Shown piece by piece: positions 11,888 to 24,511 of a stretch of DNA of 53,981 bases; position 1 is the first letter of the stretch; each line of letters begins with the position of its first letter. The position numbers were made by a program, and so were the translations under genes. The notes beneath the pieces were generated by a model. It searched no databases, was not told the DNA's origin, and saw only the letters and a list, made by a program, of their open reading frames with translations. Source of the stretch: Terana coerulea (Eukaryota > Basidiomycota > Agaricomycetes > Polyporales > Phanerochaetaceae); NCBI GenBank assembly GCA_024811115.1, contig JAKOGH010001168.1:1-53981 (forward strand). Direction: 5' to 3'.

Positions 11888-13996
11888 ATGGAGATAGCAC
11901 GTATCTCTTGGAGTAACTTTCTTTGCCTCATGCGCGGCAAGAGGGCTACCAGGCCCTTTGAGTCTCTGCCGAACGAAGTGCTCGTCGATATCACCTCGGA
12001 CTATCTGGAAGTTCGCGGCATCCTTCGCCTACGACGGGTAAGAGTATTTGCAAACGTTGCACTTAATGCTCATACCCTTCCTAGGTGAGCAAGTTTTACT
12101 ACAGCCTAACGCACAAAAGTGTCATCTGGAAGCGACTCCTGAAACGAATAACTCTGCCCATTCCTCCGCTTCCTCCAATATGTCGGTACTCACTTGCAAA
12201 GCTTCTTACGCTGGAAGCAGAACGCCTCGTGATTCGCGCATATTCCCTGGACAAAGTGTGGCGCAATCTGTCTAGACCGCTGTTCGACCAGCGACAGTTC
12301 AGAGTAGGACATTGCGTGGCGGAAATGGCGCTCCTGCCGGGGAGCCGCTACCTTGTCGCCTCAGTGTCCGATTACACGAAGCTTGTTTGGGGGCTCGCAA
12401 TATTCGTTTTGGACGACAGGTTTGGGCCTCGGCAAGTGTTCCATGTACCAACGGAAACCAAGGCGCACGACTTACATGTCCGATACCTCAATGCGCCCGA
12501 CGGTGGTCCTGTGGGTATCTGCATTGCTTATGTTATGCGAAGGTGGAAGAGGAGGGATGATGCTCTACGAGGGTGCGTACTCAACTTCAAGCTTACTACA
12601 TATTGGCGCAGTGCTGACATGTGCTGTCTGTGCTCTTCAGAGTGAATATCAGCGAATACTATGGCCACGATATCAAAGAGTCGCTCCCAATGAAGTACGA
12701 ATGCAGCGCAATACACATCGAACTCGAACACTTGGAGAAGCTCACGGAGCCGGCCATAATCCCTGGCTCGCGGGAGTACCTCGACTACGCGTCGTCTCTT
12801 TCAGCTGACGCTCTGTGCAGGAGGATAGGCTTCGCGCGGTCGTCGAGTTGCCCGCTCGCATCACCTATACTGGATGACTTCAACGGATTGCCCGTGCTTA
12901 CGATTGTCAAGCTCCCGAACACAATTCTGTTTTTACCATTGGGAGAGGATGGCGAAGGCGAGCATGTTGCGCTGAACATTGAACCGTTGGATATGGAGGA
13001 GTTTGATGAAAGCGTGAGTACCCATGCTGTCTTTTTACAATGGTCTCGCCTAAACGTAGTATTGACTACCAGGACTACCGAATCAAGGCTATCCGTCCTT
13101 TACCTCAGCAAAACCAGATTCTGGTGGCTCGCGAGATAACCGTCCCTATCACCTTTCGCGATCACCCTGTCGTCAGTATCGAACTACACACCATCCCTAG
13201 GAATGATTCCTGGGCGCAGGACGCGCCGGAGGCAGTGCCAGCAGGCGAAGGCTTTGATAATGGACAGCTGTCCGTTGTACATACTGCAATGGTTGAGAAG
13301 GATCGCGGGCCGGGCCAATTACCTAAACTTCAGTTGGAGCACTGGAGCCGCGCTGGAACGGATTATTTCACCTGGATCGCCGATCACCACTATGGAGACG
13401 TACACATAACCGAGCACGGTGCATGTTATGGCCTCAATTACTCCGCACGTCACGAACTGTGCCGCGATCCTCTCGGTTTACACCCTATCAATATTTTCGT
13501 CGGGACGATATCGGTAGAGACCGAAGCAGAAGAATTTGAAACCTCTGCCGGTGTTGTACGCATGACGCTGTTCCCGCGGCGTATCGAGGAACAAAGTCCA
13601 ATGCATTTTGCCTCGCACCTCTTGGCGAACTCCGAGGACCGCGGCGTGTCCGCGCGCTGCCACTACCGGTACGACGTTACGGGCTTCCTCCGCCCATGGG
13701 TCAGCCCCCCGCCCCAAGGAGCACAGTGGCGCATCTTGGCATCTACATATCGCACGGTACTATACGCCGTACCTGCAGGTAATTGCACTGCTTCACCGGA
13801 TATTCTTGGAATCCATCGCTATCATCCGTTCGACGTGTTTGCCGCGACTGAAGAAGAACGTGAGAGGTTATACAACAAAAAAGAAGGAAACATTACGGCG
13901 TACAAATTGCCAATCCAGCTGCCCTTGGGGCAAGAATCTATGCTGCAAGCCGTTGCTTGGGACTCGGCTATCAGCGTTGTGCGAGTCAGTGACTAG
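11888..13996 (+). CDS. F-box domain protein (Agaricomycete expanded family)
   Basis: Probably a substrate receptor of an SCF ubiquitin ligase, binding SKP1 through the N-terminal F-box. Seen: exons 11888-12037, 12085-12572, 12641-13013 and 13073-13996 join in phase to 644 aa. The F-box lies near residues 20-65 (PFESLPNEVLVDI, then VSKFYYSLTHKSVIWKRLL), split by the first intron as is common in these genes. The remaining ~580 residues are beta-rich without an obvious WD40 or LRR repeat, as usual in this mushroom-specific family whose targets are unknown. Odd: the last codons and the TAG stop (13994-13996) are supplied by a 22-bp palindrome that begins a repeat cluster, so the natural C-terminus may have been longer. 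An alternative splice acceptor near 13059 would run into a stop and was rejected. Confidence 0.82.
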
Positions 13997-14290
13997 TCAC
14001 TGACTAGTCAGATAGTCACAGTTTTCTGACTGAGACGCGTTGACTGTGACTTTGACTGGAGGTTCTCCGGGTCCTGGCGCGGAGATTTCCGTCAGCCAAT
14101 CACAATTCTCAGTCAGACGCAGGACTACGAATACCCATGCGTGAGAACTCGTCTCCGCAGAGTTTGCATTTCAGCCGTGCCGGGTTACCATTTTGGGCAA
14201 CCAGTCATTGACTGAAATCAAGTCAGTGATGGGTCACTGACTAGACGCATAGTCAATGACTTGACTCTCTGACCGAGTCATTGACTGGCC
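13984..14290. repeat. Cluster of TGACT/AGTCA palindromes, possible MITE remnant
   Basis: Seen: 13984-14005 is a perfect 22-bp palindrome (half-site AGTCAGTGACT). 14221-14242 is a second copy of the same stem with a 4-base loop (AGTCAGTGA, TGGG, TCACTGACT). Many more TGACT, AGTCA and TTGACT units lie in 14006-14065 and 14240-14288. A partly matching direct copy (GACTgAGACGC, GACTaGACGC) is shared by the two ends. The middle (14066-14205) is unrelated. This looks like a non-autonomous element with internally palindromic ends, but I found no clear target-site duplication. Confidence 0.6.
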
Positions 14291-16556
14291 GCTGTCGGCT
14301 ATCGGCCGACTGTGCTGGACGTCTATGGAGGGAACCACAGTCCAGATGGTAGACTTCTCTAGGTGCCCGAAAGAAGGTTCGTAATCGACATCTTACCTCC
14401 CAACGATTGCTGAAACCGATACGCATCTCTAGACATGTTTGGAAGGCGAAGGCCGATGGCGATTCCAGAAGACCATGCTGCGATGATTGACCCAGAGGAG
14501 GAGGATGTGCCACAAGCGTAGAGGTCAAGAACGAGACATGAACTTTAGTGTAGCATAGGTTGCTTTGTACCTCATGTACACGTAGCAACGCTATTATTGA
14601 GGGAATGAGCATGTATGACTTGCACAACTTCTGTGTGAGAAGTACTTATTTGAGAGCTGCCGCTGCTGCCAGTCATGATCAGCGCCCGGCATGTCCGAAA
14701 CGGCACCAGTCGGTGCTGTTGATGCGCTTGATCAAATGATGCGCCACAGCGCTGCAAATGCGCGAGTGCCGAGCGGCCACTCGTGCGAGTCGGTTCCCAA
14801 CGTCGACTTCCGTACACCGTCTACCCTTACACCGACAGAACAACCAGCTTGTTGTTTCGCGTCGAGATACGTCTCCTGGATGTCTGGTCTATTGCCTTAG
14901 CAACACTCTCCTCCAAGCCCTTATGCACCGATGCAGTTTTTCTTCGCTTTCGTCAAGCCTATCCCACTAGCCGGACACAGTCAGCTCCACCGCTAGCATT
15001 CTCTATCGCAACCTGGCTTTATTGTTTTGCTATGCAACACTATTGTATTGTGATGGTAAGCAACCTGGGACGAGCTTTCCACTGGTCTTGGTTGACCTTT
15101 ATGGGCGTAGCAGTATACGCCGAAATTACGACAGTGAATCAGGACATCGAACCCGCCCTTCTTCACCCAAACGAGGATTTGTTGCTCCCTTCTGATAGCA
15201 GACATCTTGAAGATGGGGGCGTCCTCGAGGATGCGCTGAAAGTCTACGAAGATGATGCTGAAGTTTGGGCGGCGTGGTTGGACCGTTGGGCGGATGGGAA
15301 CGCACAGAGCGAGAGCCGGGAAACATGAGCTTCGGAAGGAGCCCTGTCACAGCACCAGTATGTTCCTGTTAGACATGTGTTCAGGCTATCTTCTCAAGTC
15401 ACCGTACATCCAGATTTCGCTGTACCGTAGCCAGCCCTGTAGCCTTGTCGCATGAATGTGCTCGAAATGGCTTGATCTCCGTGTCACACGCAGAAGACAC
15501 ATGCACGATCCGCGAAGGGCTGCCTCTGCGTGGCTTTTTCTGCCCGAAATGTCTGCCGGCGATCTGCATTCCGCACTCTATGGCAGTACACGGTGCACCC
15601 AGCTTCCTGCAGCTTGTTCTCAAACGTTCCTTCCTGTGAGCGATCATCCACGATGCTTCCAGTCCCCGTAGCTGAGGTCACCACTTGACGGTGTCAAGCC
15701 ACCCCTTTATCATGGTTTACACGACTGGATTGGTTCCCGAAGCCTCGGCTCCGCACCCTCAAGTCTATTTGAAGTCATCAAGATTCGACCACCATCTCGC
15801 GATATTCTGAGCCAAGTCCCGGGTAAGCCTGTCGACTTCACTCAGGATATCGTTTGTTCTCATTCCATGCTAGCCTGCTCTCCATCGTCACTCAAAGGCA
15901 GGGGCCGCTTATGCTCCAAAAACGCACGCATCACAGATTCGTTGACGCTGCAGACGTCCTGCCTTGCGGTTTCCTTTCAACGACATTGGGCGCCCTAGTC
16001 AACTCAGCGAGTCCGATAAAAGCCCATTTTGGAAATGAAACATGAAACAGCGCTTTTGCCTGTAGTCTGCTCCGTCGTCTTTTGCCAAGACACCGTTAGT
16101 CTTCATCGAGGTCAGTATATGCCAGTAACGGGAACACTGGAACACGAAATAACATACGTCGTTTCTCCACAGATTCGCATACACTGAACCAGCTAGTATT
16201 GGATTATTAGGAATGGGTACTCTAGGCTGGTGACGTTCACTGGGTACTAGACTTGCGCGTCGACTTGGTTACCTTTATTTGGACGAGATGCAGTGCGGGC
16301 CTTTCCCGCTATTCCCCTAAAGGAATGCCGACGTGTCGATCGAAAGCGTGTTTTGTTCTCCGGCTCCGTTGTTTGCGCACAAGTTATCCACAACGTGCGC
16401 CGGCAACGCCTTCATCGCCACACTGGCGCGGATGCACCTTTCTGTCCTTTCGGAGTTGCTGAGCCTACAATGCAGCGCCGCAGGCTAATGCTATATAGCC
16501 ACCCCCGTTTCGGCGTCGGTCAGCAACACTCCCGTCTTGTTTCACCATCCTCAACC
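14291..16556. other. Mostly noncoding; one unassigned plus-strand open frame
   Basis: A stretch of about 2.3 kb before the ABC transporter pair. The longest frame (14783-15328, plus, 181 codons) has a hydrophobic middle and an acidic C-terminus (DALKVYEDDAEVWAAW). It has no recognised motif, no clear start and no splice context, so it is not called a gene. The rest holds only short random frames. Confidence 0.4.
16492..16497 (+). promoter_or_regulatory. TATA box of the first ABC transporter
   Basis: TATATA lies about 60 bases upstream of the ATG at 16557, followed by a pyrimidine-rich leader. Distance and context fit a fungal core promoter. Confidence 0.5.
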
Positions 16557-19222
16557 ATGTCTTCGAAGAGCAAACTCGACTTCGACATGTCGCTTCCCGA
16601 ATCTCTCGCGTCAGTTACCGTAGGCATGTGGCGTGTCATTTACGACCGACACCCCGGTCGTCTCGCCGGTTCGCGACTGGAAGACTTGACAAAATGGAAA
16701 CAAGCAATTTTCGATCAGCATCTTGTTCGCCTTTTCGTGGACATCTATAACCTAGGACCCTTTCTATTTATCTTTTGTATCATCTCTCGCCTCGTCCATG
16801 GTTTGGAAGACGCTTTCACCATTTATTTGTCCAACAAGCTTCTGTCATCGGTTCGTCTATATCATGCCCAGAGACATTCACTCTTACTGACGTCGTTTGA
16901 TTTAGATCGAGCGTGCACTGGCGACTGGATCCAGCAACCACCAGGAGATTCTAATGTATCTGGTTTTGCGTCTCGCACTCAGTGCCGCATTGGTGGCGTG
17001 GCGACGCCTCACGTAAGTCCCTTTCGTTTGTGAGAATTGCTGTTACCTATCAAAAGCCTTCATTGTAGATCTACAGCCGACCCCATACTATCTACCCGAA
17101 TCAAGTTCTTTTTTGAGGAACGGACGATGGAGGGTAACGTACCTGTGTGCCACTCGAATGACCGTGTGCTCATGATCATTCAGCGAACCTGGACGCGGAT
17201 AATGTTTCAAGTGGTAAGAGCTCACGTCCATTCCTATACATATTCTCATGTTAGTACAGCTCCCGGACAAGACTTTGCTCCGCCTTCCGCTTGGGGTACA
17301 CTCTACGCCATCCTCGAAGTGTTTGACGCAGTCTGCGCTACGCTGAGCCAGCTATGGCTGATCGCTTGTGTGGCGCACGCACACAATGATGGATGGATGA
17401 TCCTTCTGGTGTGCACGGCCAAGCTTCTCTCCGACATTGCCACAGCAGACACCTTGTGTGCGAAATGTGAGTGCACGATTATAAGCTTTCAATGACCAAC
17501 ACTAACTGGACCAATAAGCCTATGTGGCGCAGATGACCAACCCGTTGTACTTGCGGATGCGGGCTCTGTATACCATCGCGATAAGCTCATGCTACATAAA
17601 GGAGGTCATTGGGGGAGCCTTTGGAAGACATATTGTAGCCGGTAAGTTGTGCGTCGTTAACGAAAGGCGACGGCTGATTGTTTTGTTTCGGACAAGAATA
17701 CAAGCTCGCTCGTGAGGCATTGGGAGACGTCTCTGACGAGCTTCCGTACAATTCGTTGCCGTTTCAAGCCAACATCGGGGTCAAGCTGTTCACTGATTCA
17801 CTGAATAACCTCCCCATGGTAAGCTGGCCCTTTACACAGAACCCTGTGTTGCGATGCAGCTCACCTTTTTGGTTGTGTAGTTCTTCATTGCCGCCAAGAC
17901 AATGCTACAGCCTCAGAAGGCGTCCCTTTCGTCGCTCACCATGATGGAGCAGACTTCTTTCAGTTTGCGCCACTCTGTCACTCGTCTCTCATACGCGATG
18001 GCCAACATGTCGAGAAGTTTGGATTCCATCAGGTGCTTGTATTCCAGAATCGATGCCTACCACGAGAGGACGCGGGCTGAGGAGACGAAGCTGCGATATC
18101 CTGCGCCGGAAAGGAAGGATTTAAGAGGCATGGAAATCGAGTTCAGGTGCGCGAGACTCTACTCTGCCGTTTTCGCCAGCGGGATTTAAATCTATTCATA
18201 GGAATGTCTCGTTGTCCTACCCTGGCAGTGACGCCGCATGTCTCGCCCTGAACGACGTCAGCTTCTCGATCAGGCCCTCCTCGCTCGTGGTTATCGTGGG
18301 AGAGAACGGTAGCGGCAAGTCCTCTATTGCCAACCTCATCTCTGGCTTCCATTTGCCCACCTCCGGAGACATTCTTATCGACGGCATACGCGCGGGAGAG
18401 TATCGCCAACTGGACCGTCGCGAGGCCACTGCGGTGCTCAATCAAGATTACAACATGCTTCCGCTCACGATGGCTGAAAACATTGCGCTCGGCGATCCGT
18501 ACGATATCGCAGACATGCATCGGATATCCGAGGCGGCTCGGCTGGGCGGTGCGCTGGACGTCATCGAGAACTTGCCGAAGTCATGGTCGACGGTCCTGCA
18601 GCCTATATCTACCATTAGTCCGTATGGATACATCGAGGAAGGTCCATTGAAGAAGGCAATGGAGGAGTTGGACAGAAGTATAGGTGTATCCGGTAAGCCC
18701 AATTCTTGAGGTCGCACCTGCATAACGACGTTTAACTTGCGATGAATTGTAGGTGGCGAGAAGCAACGCCTAGCCGCGTGCGTAAAATCAGCGTCTTGTC
18801 TACCCATTCTGCTATACTCATCTGCCTGCTTTGCACAGATCTCGCACGTTCATGCGCTTGATGTCCCCGAAGATTAAACTCATAGTGGTGGACGAACCTA
18901 GTTCCGCCATGGATGCGGCTGGTGAACTTGAGCTATTCCAAAGGCTTCGTGCTGCGCAAGCGGGGCGGACTATGATATGTGTCACGCACCGTTTCGGATA
19001 TCTGACCAAGTATGCCGATGCCATCATGTGAGTACCACAACGTTGCACTGTTCGAGTACGCAGACGCTGACCCAACGCCTCTTCACAAGATGCATGGATA
19101 ACGGAAAGATCGTTGAAATCGGTACACACCGCGAGCTCGTCAAAGCGAACGGCTGCTACAACAAGCTCTACAAGATCCAAGCCGAAGCGTTCACCAACGA
19201 TAACCCCGCTTGTATCCAATGA
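16557..19222 (+). CDS. Half-size ABC transporter (membrane domain plus ATPase), tandem copy 1
   Basis: Half-transporter of the HlyB/MsbA-like type expected to dimerise. Substrate unknown. Seen: twelve exons (16557-16850, 16906-17012, 17069-17133, 17184-17213, 17272-17466, 17519-17641, 17697-17818, 17881-18146, 18202-18692, 18753-18777, 18839-19027, 19090-19222) join without a break to about 679 aa. The first ~420 residues contain hydrophobic segments (LFIFCIISRLVH, WLIACVAHAH). The ATPase has Walker A GENGSGKSS, Q-loop LNQDYNMLP, signature SGGEKQRLA (split by two introns), Walker B IKLIVVDEPSSAMD and switch His in CVTHRFG. It ends in a typical NGKIVEIGTH tail. Compared with bacterial homologues, the segment before the signature is long and unusual. 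The gene is intact and lies 1.1 kb upstream of a paralogue on the same strand. Confidence 0.9.
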
Positions 19223-20353
19223 TTTCCGTTACTTGTCTACCATAGACCGTGCTAATCATACACTATCACCGGGCCCGTATACTGATTATTTGTTTTTATT
19301 CGTATTATATTGTAATGTGTTTGAATATATTTGTACTCGGGAGCTATGCAGTGTCTGCACTGTACCAGTCAATGCCTTGGCCAGAACCGGTTGAGAGCAC
19401 GCAATGGCAGGCACAGTATACTCATGGCTTACCGAAGTCAGGTTCGGTCGTCCGCCACGCGGTTCCTTCAGCTCTGTTCGTGGCGTTTGAGCGTCTGCGT
19501 TGCTTGTCTTCAGACTTCGCCCATCGCATTCTTCACACTTTACACAATTCATCGTGCTCGTAGCTTGCTGTCGTTCGCGTTGAAGTCAGAATCGGCTGTC
19601 ACCGATGCTTGATTGCTCTGCAAGCGACTCGAACTCCCTCATTCGGCGCGACGGCTTCAGTACATATTTTTATCGCCGTCTTTTTCAGCCTTCGACTCTT
19701 CTCACGCGCTCTTAGTCATTGAACGTGAACCTCGGTCGTTCTAAGCCTGAAACGCTTTTCCGTGCCAGTGGCGGGTACCACCACGATGTTCTGCGCTTCT
19801 TGTGCACATCTTGCTGCTATCACCTACGAATGATCATGTGTATATGGTGAACCCACTGATCGCGAAATGACTCCATGGTTGCCAACTGGTGTTTGTTACA
19901 AAAATTCCGCGGGTGGCATGCATTCGGAGCGTCGTTTGCACCCTCTTTGTCGCAAAGGTGCGTCTTATTGTTCACTTGCGCTGTTTGCTCCGAATTAAAG
20001 ACCACAGTCGCACAGCAGGCTCCATTATCATCGGGGTGTACGATACGTGTTGGCCTAATTTGTGCACAAAGGTCGTTCCAATCCCGGGGCGCAGATGAAT
20101 GAATTGGCACCGAGCCTTGAGGCCAGCTGATGGCGCGACTCGAACTGATGAGCGTAGCGCCATGACGAGCACGACGAGCGCAGCGTCTTATAGGACAGCC
20201 GTCGTTACAGGTGCGCAAGATAGCCGTCTCCCTTGTCCCTGTTGACCAACCTATCTTCAGCCCCCTTGTACACAAGTGCACTGGCTGCAAGTCCTGCTCT
20301 TAGACATAAATTGCACCTGCCTCCCGCCACATCCACGCCACATTGACACCAGT
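19223..20353. other. Intergenic between the two ABC transporter genes
   Basis: About 1.1 kb with no supported gene. It ends in a pyrimidine-rich leader and an A/T-rich ATAAATT near 20304, about 50 bases upstream of the ATG at 20354, which may serve as the core promoter of copy 2. Confidence 0.5.
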
Positions 20354-22980
20354 ATGGACGGCTTCAACTCCAGCTCTCGAGAACATTGGAAACACCATGA
20401 AAGCCTTCACCCCTCGTTGGTCTCAATGCAACTTGGCGTGTGGCGACTCGTTTTCGAACGCCCTCTCCGGACGACAGGAGCGTACTTTTCGTCCCTGAAT
20501 CTATTGCGCCGCCAAAACTGGACTGGCGTTGTGCATATCTCCCGCTTTCTCCGCGATGTCTACAGCCCTCGGTCCCTTCCATTTTACGCTATACACCTGC
20601 ATGTTTCTCTTCTTAGGGACGAAGGACGCTCTGAAGCTTTATTACACCAATCGCTTATTCGCTAATGTAAGCTTTCCGTCAGCACCTACGAACATCCCGT
20701 TGACGTTTTTCCGCATAGATTGAGCGTGCGGCGGACAGCAAGCAGGCCAATCCGTCAGACCTTTTAATCCCTTTGGTAATGAGACTGTTGCTTGATGGGC
20801 GTGCGACGGTGGCAGAGTGGGTATAGTATGTACTTCGTTTCTACGCTCCGGGCGAAAGTACTAATGATCTGGCAGTGAAGACGCCGGATTTGTGTTGAAG
20901 ACAAGAATAAAAGCTTTCTTTAGAGAGCGGATTATAAAGCATCATCTGAATGTTGACTTGCTGTCCTCGCAAGGTTCAGTGACCTTGTCCGCCGTCTCGC
21001 GTCTCTCAAATAAACTTTCTTTTCCGCAGAGATGTCCAACAGCCACTTATCCTCTGCTATCAGTACAACTCTGGATTCCTTCTTTGAGTCATTTCAGTAT
21101 ATTTTCTCGGTCATAACTCAAGCCATCGTCATCTTTGGCATTGTCCGAATTTACGATAGTGGAGTCACACTGCCAGCTGCTCTTTGCCTTATCCAGCCGT
21201 TTGCGCAGATGTTCCTGCATCGTAGCTTGTGGACGATGAGTACGTGTTGATACTTACTTTGGGACACATCAGCTTATAAAATACCGCAGATGCTGTGTGG
21301 TACGCCAGTGATCCCGTTTATAGACGGCTTCAGGCGCTGTACAATGTGGCCACTACAAAAGAGCTTAAGCAGGAAGTAATAAGCGGCGGGATGAAGGATT
21401 ATATATTTGCAGGTATGAGGGCGGGTCATACCCAACGAAATTACCAGTAATTGATTCAGCGTAACTAATACCGACAGAGTACCGAAACGCTTTCAGCCGT
21501 CTAGACAACTTGGTAGACCAGTCACCCGATGTTCTGTACCATCATGGGACCACCCCGGCTGCGAATTCTTTAATTGCCATTTCCCAAGACTTGCCGTTGG
21601 TGGGTACCTTGATTTTCTTCGATGCGGCCACTTTACTGATAGTACACATCGCATTCCCAGATTTTCTACCTACTTTCTAGAGTCTATAACCGGGGTTCTG
21701 TATCGCTCACGTTCTTAGCGACACTTCAGCAAATGTCCAGCAGCATCCGTCTTGCTATTCAAAACCTCGAAGTTGCACACATGAACCTGACAGAAGCTGC
21801 AACTCATCTTGACGCGCTATATGCGAACTTACATGCAGAGACAAAGCAGCGTGCCCGCGGTTTGACCTACCCCTTGACAGAAGTCTCAAAGCGTGGTGGG
21901 ATGACCATGGCGTTTCAGTTGGTCATCGCGACTGTGTGGTAAAACCGCGACGCTCATTAGTATCATTTTCTTGCAGAAATGTTTCCTTCAAGTATCCTGG
22001 AAGTGGGGAAAACCAGGTTGCCGTCAAGAACCTTTCTTTCGTCATTCCAGCCTCGTCTCTTGTTGTCATCATAGGCGAAAACGGTAGCGGGAAGTCCACT
22101 GTTGTCAAGCTCTTGGCACATCTCTATAATCCAACATCTGGCGCTGTCCTGGTTGATGGCACCTCAGTCGAAACCATTCGAGTGGACGATCTGCATCGTG
22201 CGACTACGCTTTTGACACAAGACCATCGAATATTTCCAGGCTTTACTCTGGGCGAGAACATCGGATTGGGGGATCCAACCGCTGCAACCAATGACGAGAA
22301 GGTAGCCGCCGCAGCTGCTCTTGGAGGTGCATCCGCTTTCGTCCATAAGCAGGACAAACGATACGACGCCGTCCTTCACCCGGTGGACACAAACAATTCT
22401 ACGCGCTGGCCTGTTCCAGAAGGACCAATCAAAGAGTTCTTAAGCAACGTTGAGCGGCAGACAGACATATCTGGTACGTAACCGCATGGCGCATTTGCCG
22501 GTCTGAAAACTCATGTATGGTATGATCCCGCCGCTTCGTACCAGGAGGAGAAAAGCAGCGGCTAGCGGCGTAAGTTTAGCTATGTTCCTCTTGAGTCATT
22601 CTGATAGCTTGCACCACCAGTGCCCGGACCTTCATGCGGCTCATGTCCGACCAGACGAAGTTGGTAGTCGTCGATGAACCAACTTCCGCTATGGACCCTG
22701 TAGGCGAATTTGAGCTATTCGAGAAGTTGCGGAGCATGCGCTCTGGAAAGACAATGGTGTTTGTTACACACCGTTTTGGGCATCTCACGAAGCATGCCGA
22801 TCTCATTCTGTAAGTCATAGAACATTCAAACATACCCCTATACTGACATGCACCGAGTAAAGTTGTATGAAGAACGGCGAACTTGTGGAATCGGGCACAC
22901 ACAGAGCGCTCATGAAGATCGGCGGAGTATATTGCAAGCTATATGATGTGCAGGCAAGGGCATTCGTAGATCATAATTAA
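20354..22980 (+). CDS. Half-size ABC transporter, tandem copy 2 (one frame break in exon 1)
   Basis: Paralogue of the gene at 16557, with the same intron positions wherever I could align them. Seen: the membrane half includes FFESFQYIFSVITQ and IVIFGIVRIYDSG. The ATPase has Walker A GENGSGKST, Q-loop LTQDHRIFP, signature ISGGEKQRLA, Walker B TKLVVVDEPTSAMD and switch His VTHRFGHLT. It stops with TAA at 22978-22980. Odd: exon 1 (20354-20666, 313 bases) needs one base fewer. The frame moves between DVY and ALGP at about 20564, where copy 1 reads DIYNLGP without a break. All other exons join in phase. A single extra A is either a sequencing error or a recent mutation that would truncate the protein after about 70 residues. 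The residue differences between copies are many, so the duplication is not recent. Confidence 0.87.
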
Positions 22981-23442
22981 CGCCTAACTGTGCGCAAGCT
23001 GCGCGGCGGTCCCGTTTGCGAGAGCTGCCAGGTGCACCTCGTGTGGAGACATGACCTTGAGTGTTGTAGGATGTGATGTACCCAATATTTACATGCGCAG
23101 TCTAGCGGGCAGCTTTCGTGGCCTCACCAGAATCGCCATGCTGCCATGACGCAGAAGCACGACTTGAGCGCGGGTAGCAAGGCCCGCCAGCTGCCCATAT
23201 GCGGAAGTGTCGGGGCGGGAGGCGCGCGTACCTGACGGAAGAACAGAATCCTCCGAGTCGTCTCCCGTGACAATGATTTCTTCACGACGGTCTCTCCACA
23301 CCGTCTTCATGTCTCTTCTTAGGACACTCATCCTGTTTAGATACTGACACATTCCCACTCCTTTGGTCTCTCTGCGATCGTCTCCCTCGTCTGTCCACTC
23401 TCTCGGACGTTGAGCGTCGCACCTCAATCCCTCCCCACAAAC
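22981..23442. other. Intergenic, promoter side of the FAR-17a-like gene
   Basis: 460 bases. The last 150 are pyrimidine-rich (repeated tctc and cctc), a usual leader signature before the ATG at 23443. The overlapping minus-strand frames are judged to be shadows. Confidence 0.5.
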
Positions 23443-24511
23443 ATGCCGGGCGAACTGTACTCGATCCTGGGCGTCGCGAAGCCATTCGACCCACAATTCT
23501 CTTTGGTAACATCCCCTTTGATATCGCCTCTCGCCTTGGCAGCCTTAAGGCTCACTCTTGCCACATATGCAACGATATTCATGCTGTTTAGACTCATTTA
23601 CGAAGGAATACACTCAAACTCGGATAGCTCGTGCGTAGTCTAAGCTCCTTCGTACCTCCGGAGTCGCTGAATAGTGCTGCATGTAGATTCTTCTCATACT
23701 TCACGACGTTATCGTACATTGGGATCCTCTCGTACATGTGGGCCTCCGGAGTCCAGACGATCTGCTTCGCCTTTGCCATCCGTTCGCCGACACGGACACC
23801 TCACTACCCACTCCAGTCATGGCCCCGCCCTCTACAATTCCTCCATTTGTTGCTTTTTAGCACGATAACAACGTTCCCTATCCTCGTCACGGCGGTTTTC
23901 TGGTCACTGCTATCGTCGCCTGACACACTGTCGACCCCGTACAACGCATGGTCGAACATTAGCGGGCACGCCATGAATACCCTATTCGCAGGACTGGAGA
24001 TCTTTTTGTCGAACGTCGCCCCAAGCCTGCCTCGGCGGCCGGATACTGGCATTGGACTGCCGTGGGTCCACGCACCTTTCCTCATCGTCCTTCTCGGGGG
24101 ATATCTCGGAGTTGCCTACATCACGAATGCTACGCAGCACTTCTACAGTATGTCTCCCGTTCTGCGCGAAACTTGACCTCTGCTTCATAAACTAAAGTTT
24201 GACTTTACTCGTTAGCGTATCCTTTCCTTGACCCAAACCTCGAACATGCCAAACTTGCCGCCTACATCATTGGAATTGCTGCCGCAGAAATCGTCATTTT
24301 TGTGATTGTGCGATATGTCATGATGCTTCGGCTGTACTTCGCGCTACGTCTTCGCTCAAGTACAAGGGCTATCCCAACCCCTACGGCCTCACGTGGCGAG
24401 AAAGCTATGAACACTGGCGGAGATGAGAAGCCGGACAAAGAAGGATTAGATGAGTGGGAAGAGGTTGGAAGGCCGGCAGGAGCGAGTCGAGAGATTGGGG
24501 TCGCTGTCTGA
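23443..24511 (+). CDS. FAR-17a/AIG1-like integral membrane protein
   Basis: Member of the FAR-17a/AIG1/ADTRP-like family, multi-pass membrane proteins. Animal members hydrolyse fatty-acid esters of hydroxy fatty acids; the fungal role is unproven. Seen: exons 23443-23630, 23687-24147 and 24216-24511 join in phase to 314 aa. Features in order: ILGVAKPFDP near the N-terminus, hydrophobic LTLATYATIFMLFRLIY, SYIGILSYMWASGVQT, PLQSWPRPLQFLHLLLF, an FPILVTAVFWSLL helix, APFLIVLLGGYLGVAYITNA, then AAYIIGIAAAEIVIFVIVRY. A polar acidic tail (DKEGLDEWEEV) closes the protein. Order of segments and spacing match basidiomycete members I know. No break is seen. Confidence 0.82.

Noticed and set aside
16557..22980. 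A single full-length ABC transporter spanning both copies
   Set aside because: Copy 1 has its own stop and a normal C-terminal tail, copy 2 has its own start, and 1.1 kb of noncoding DNA lies between them.
23089..23512. Minus-strand frames upstream of the FAR-17a-like gene
   Set aside because: They overlap its promoter and first exon and have no recognisable features.
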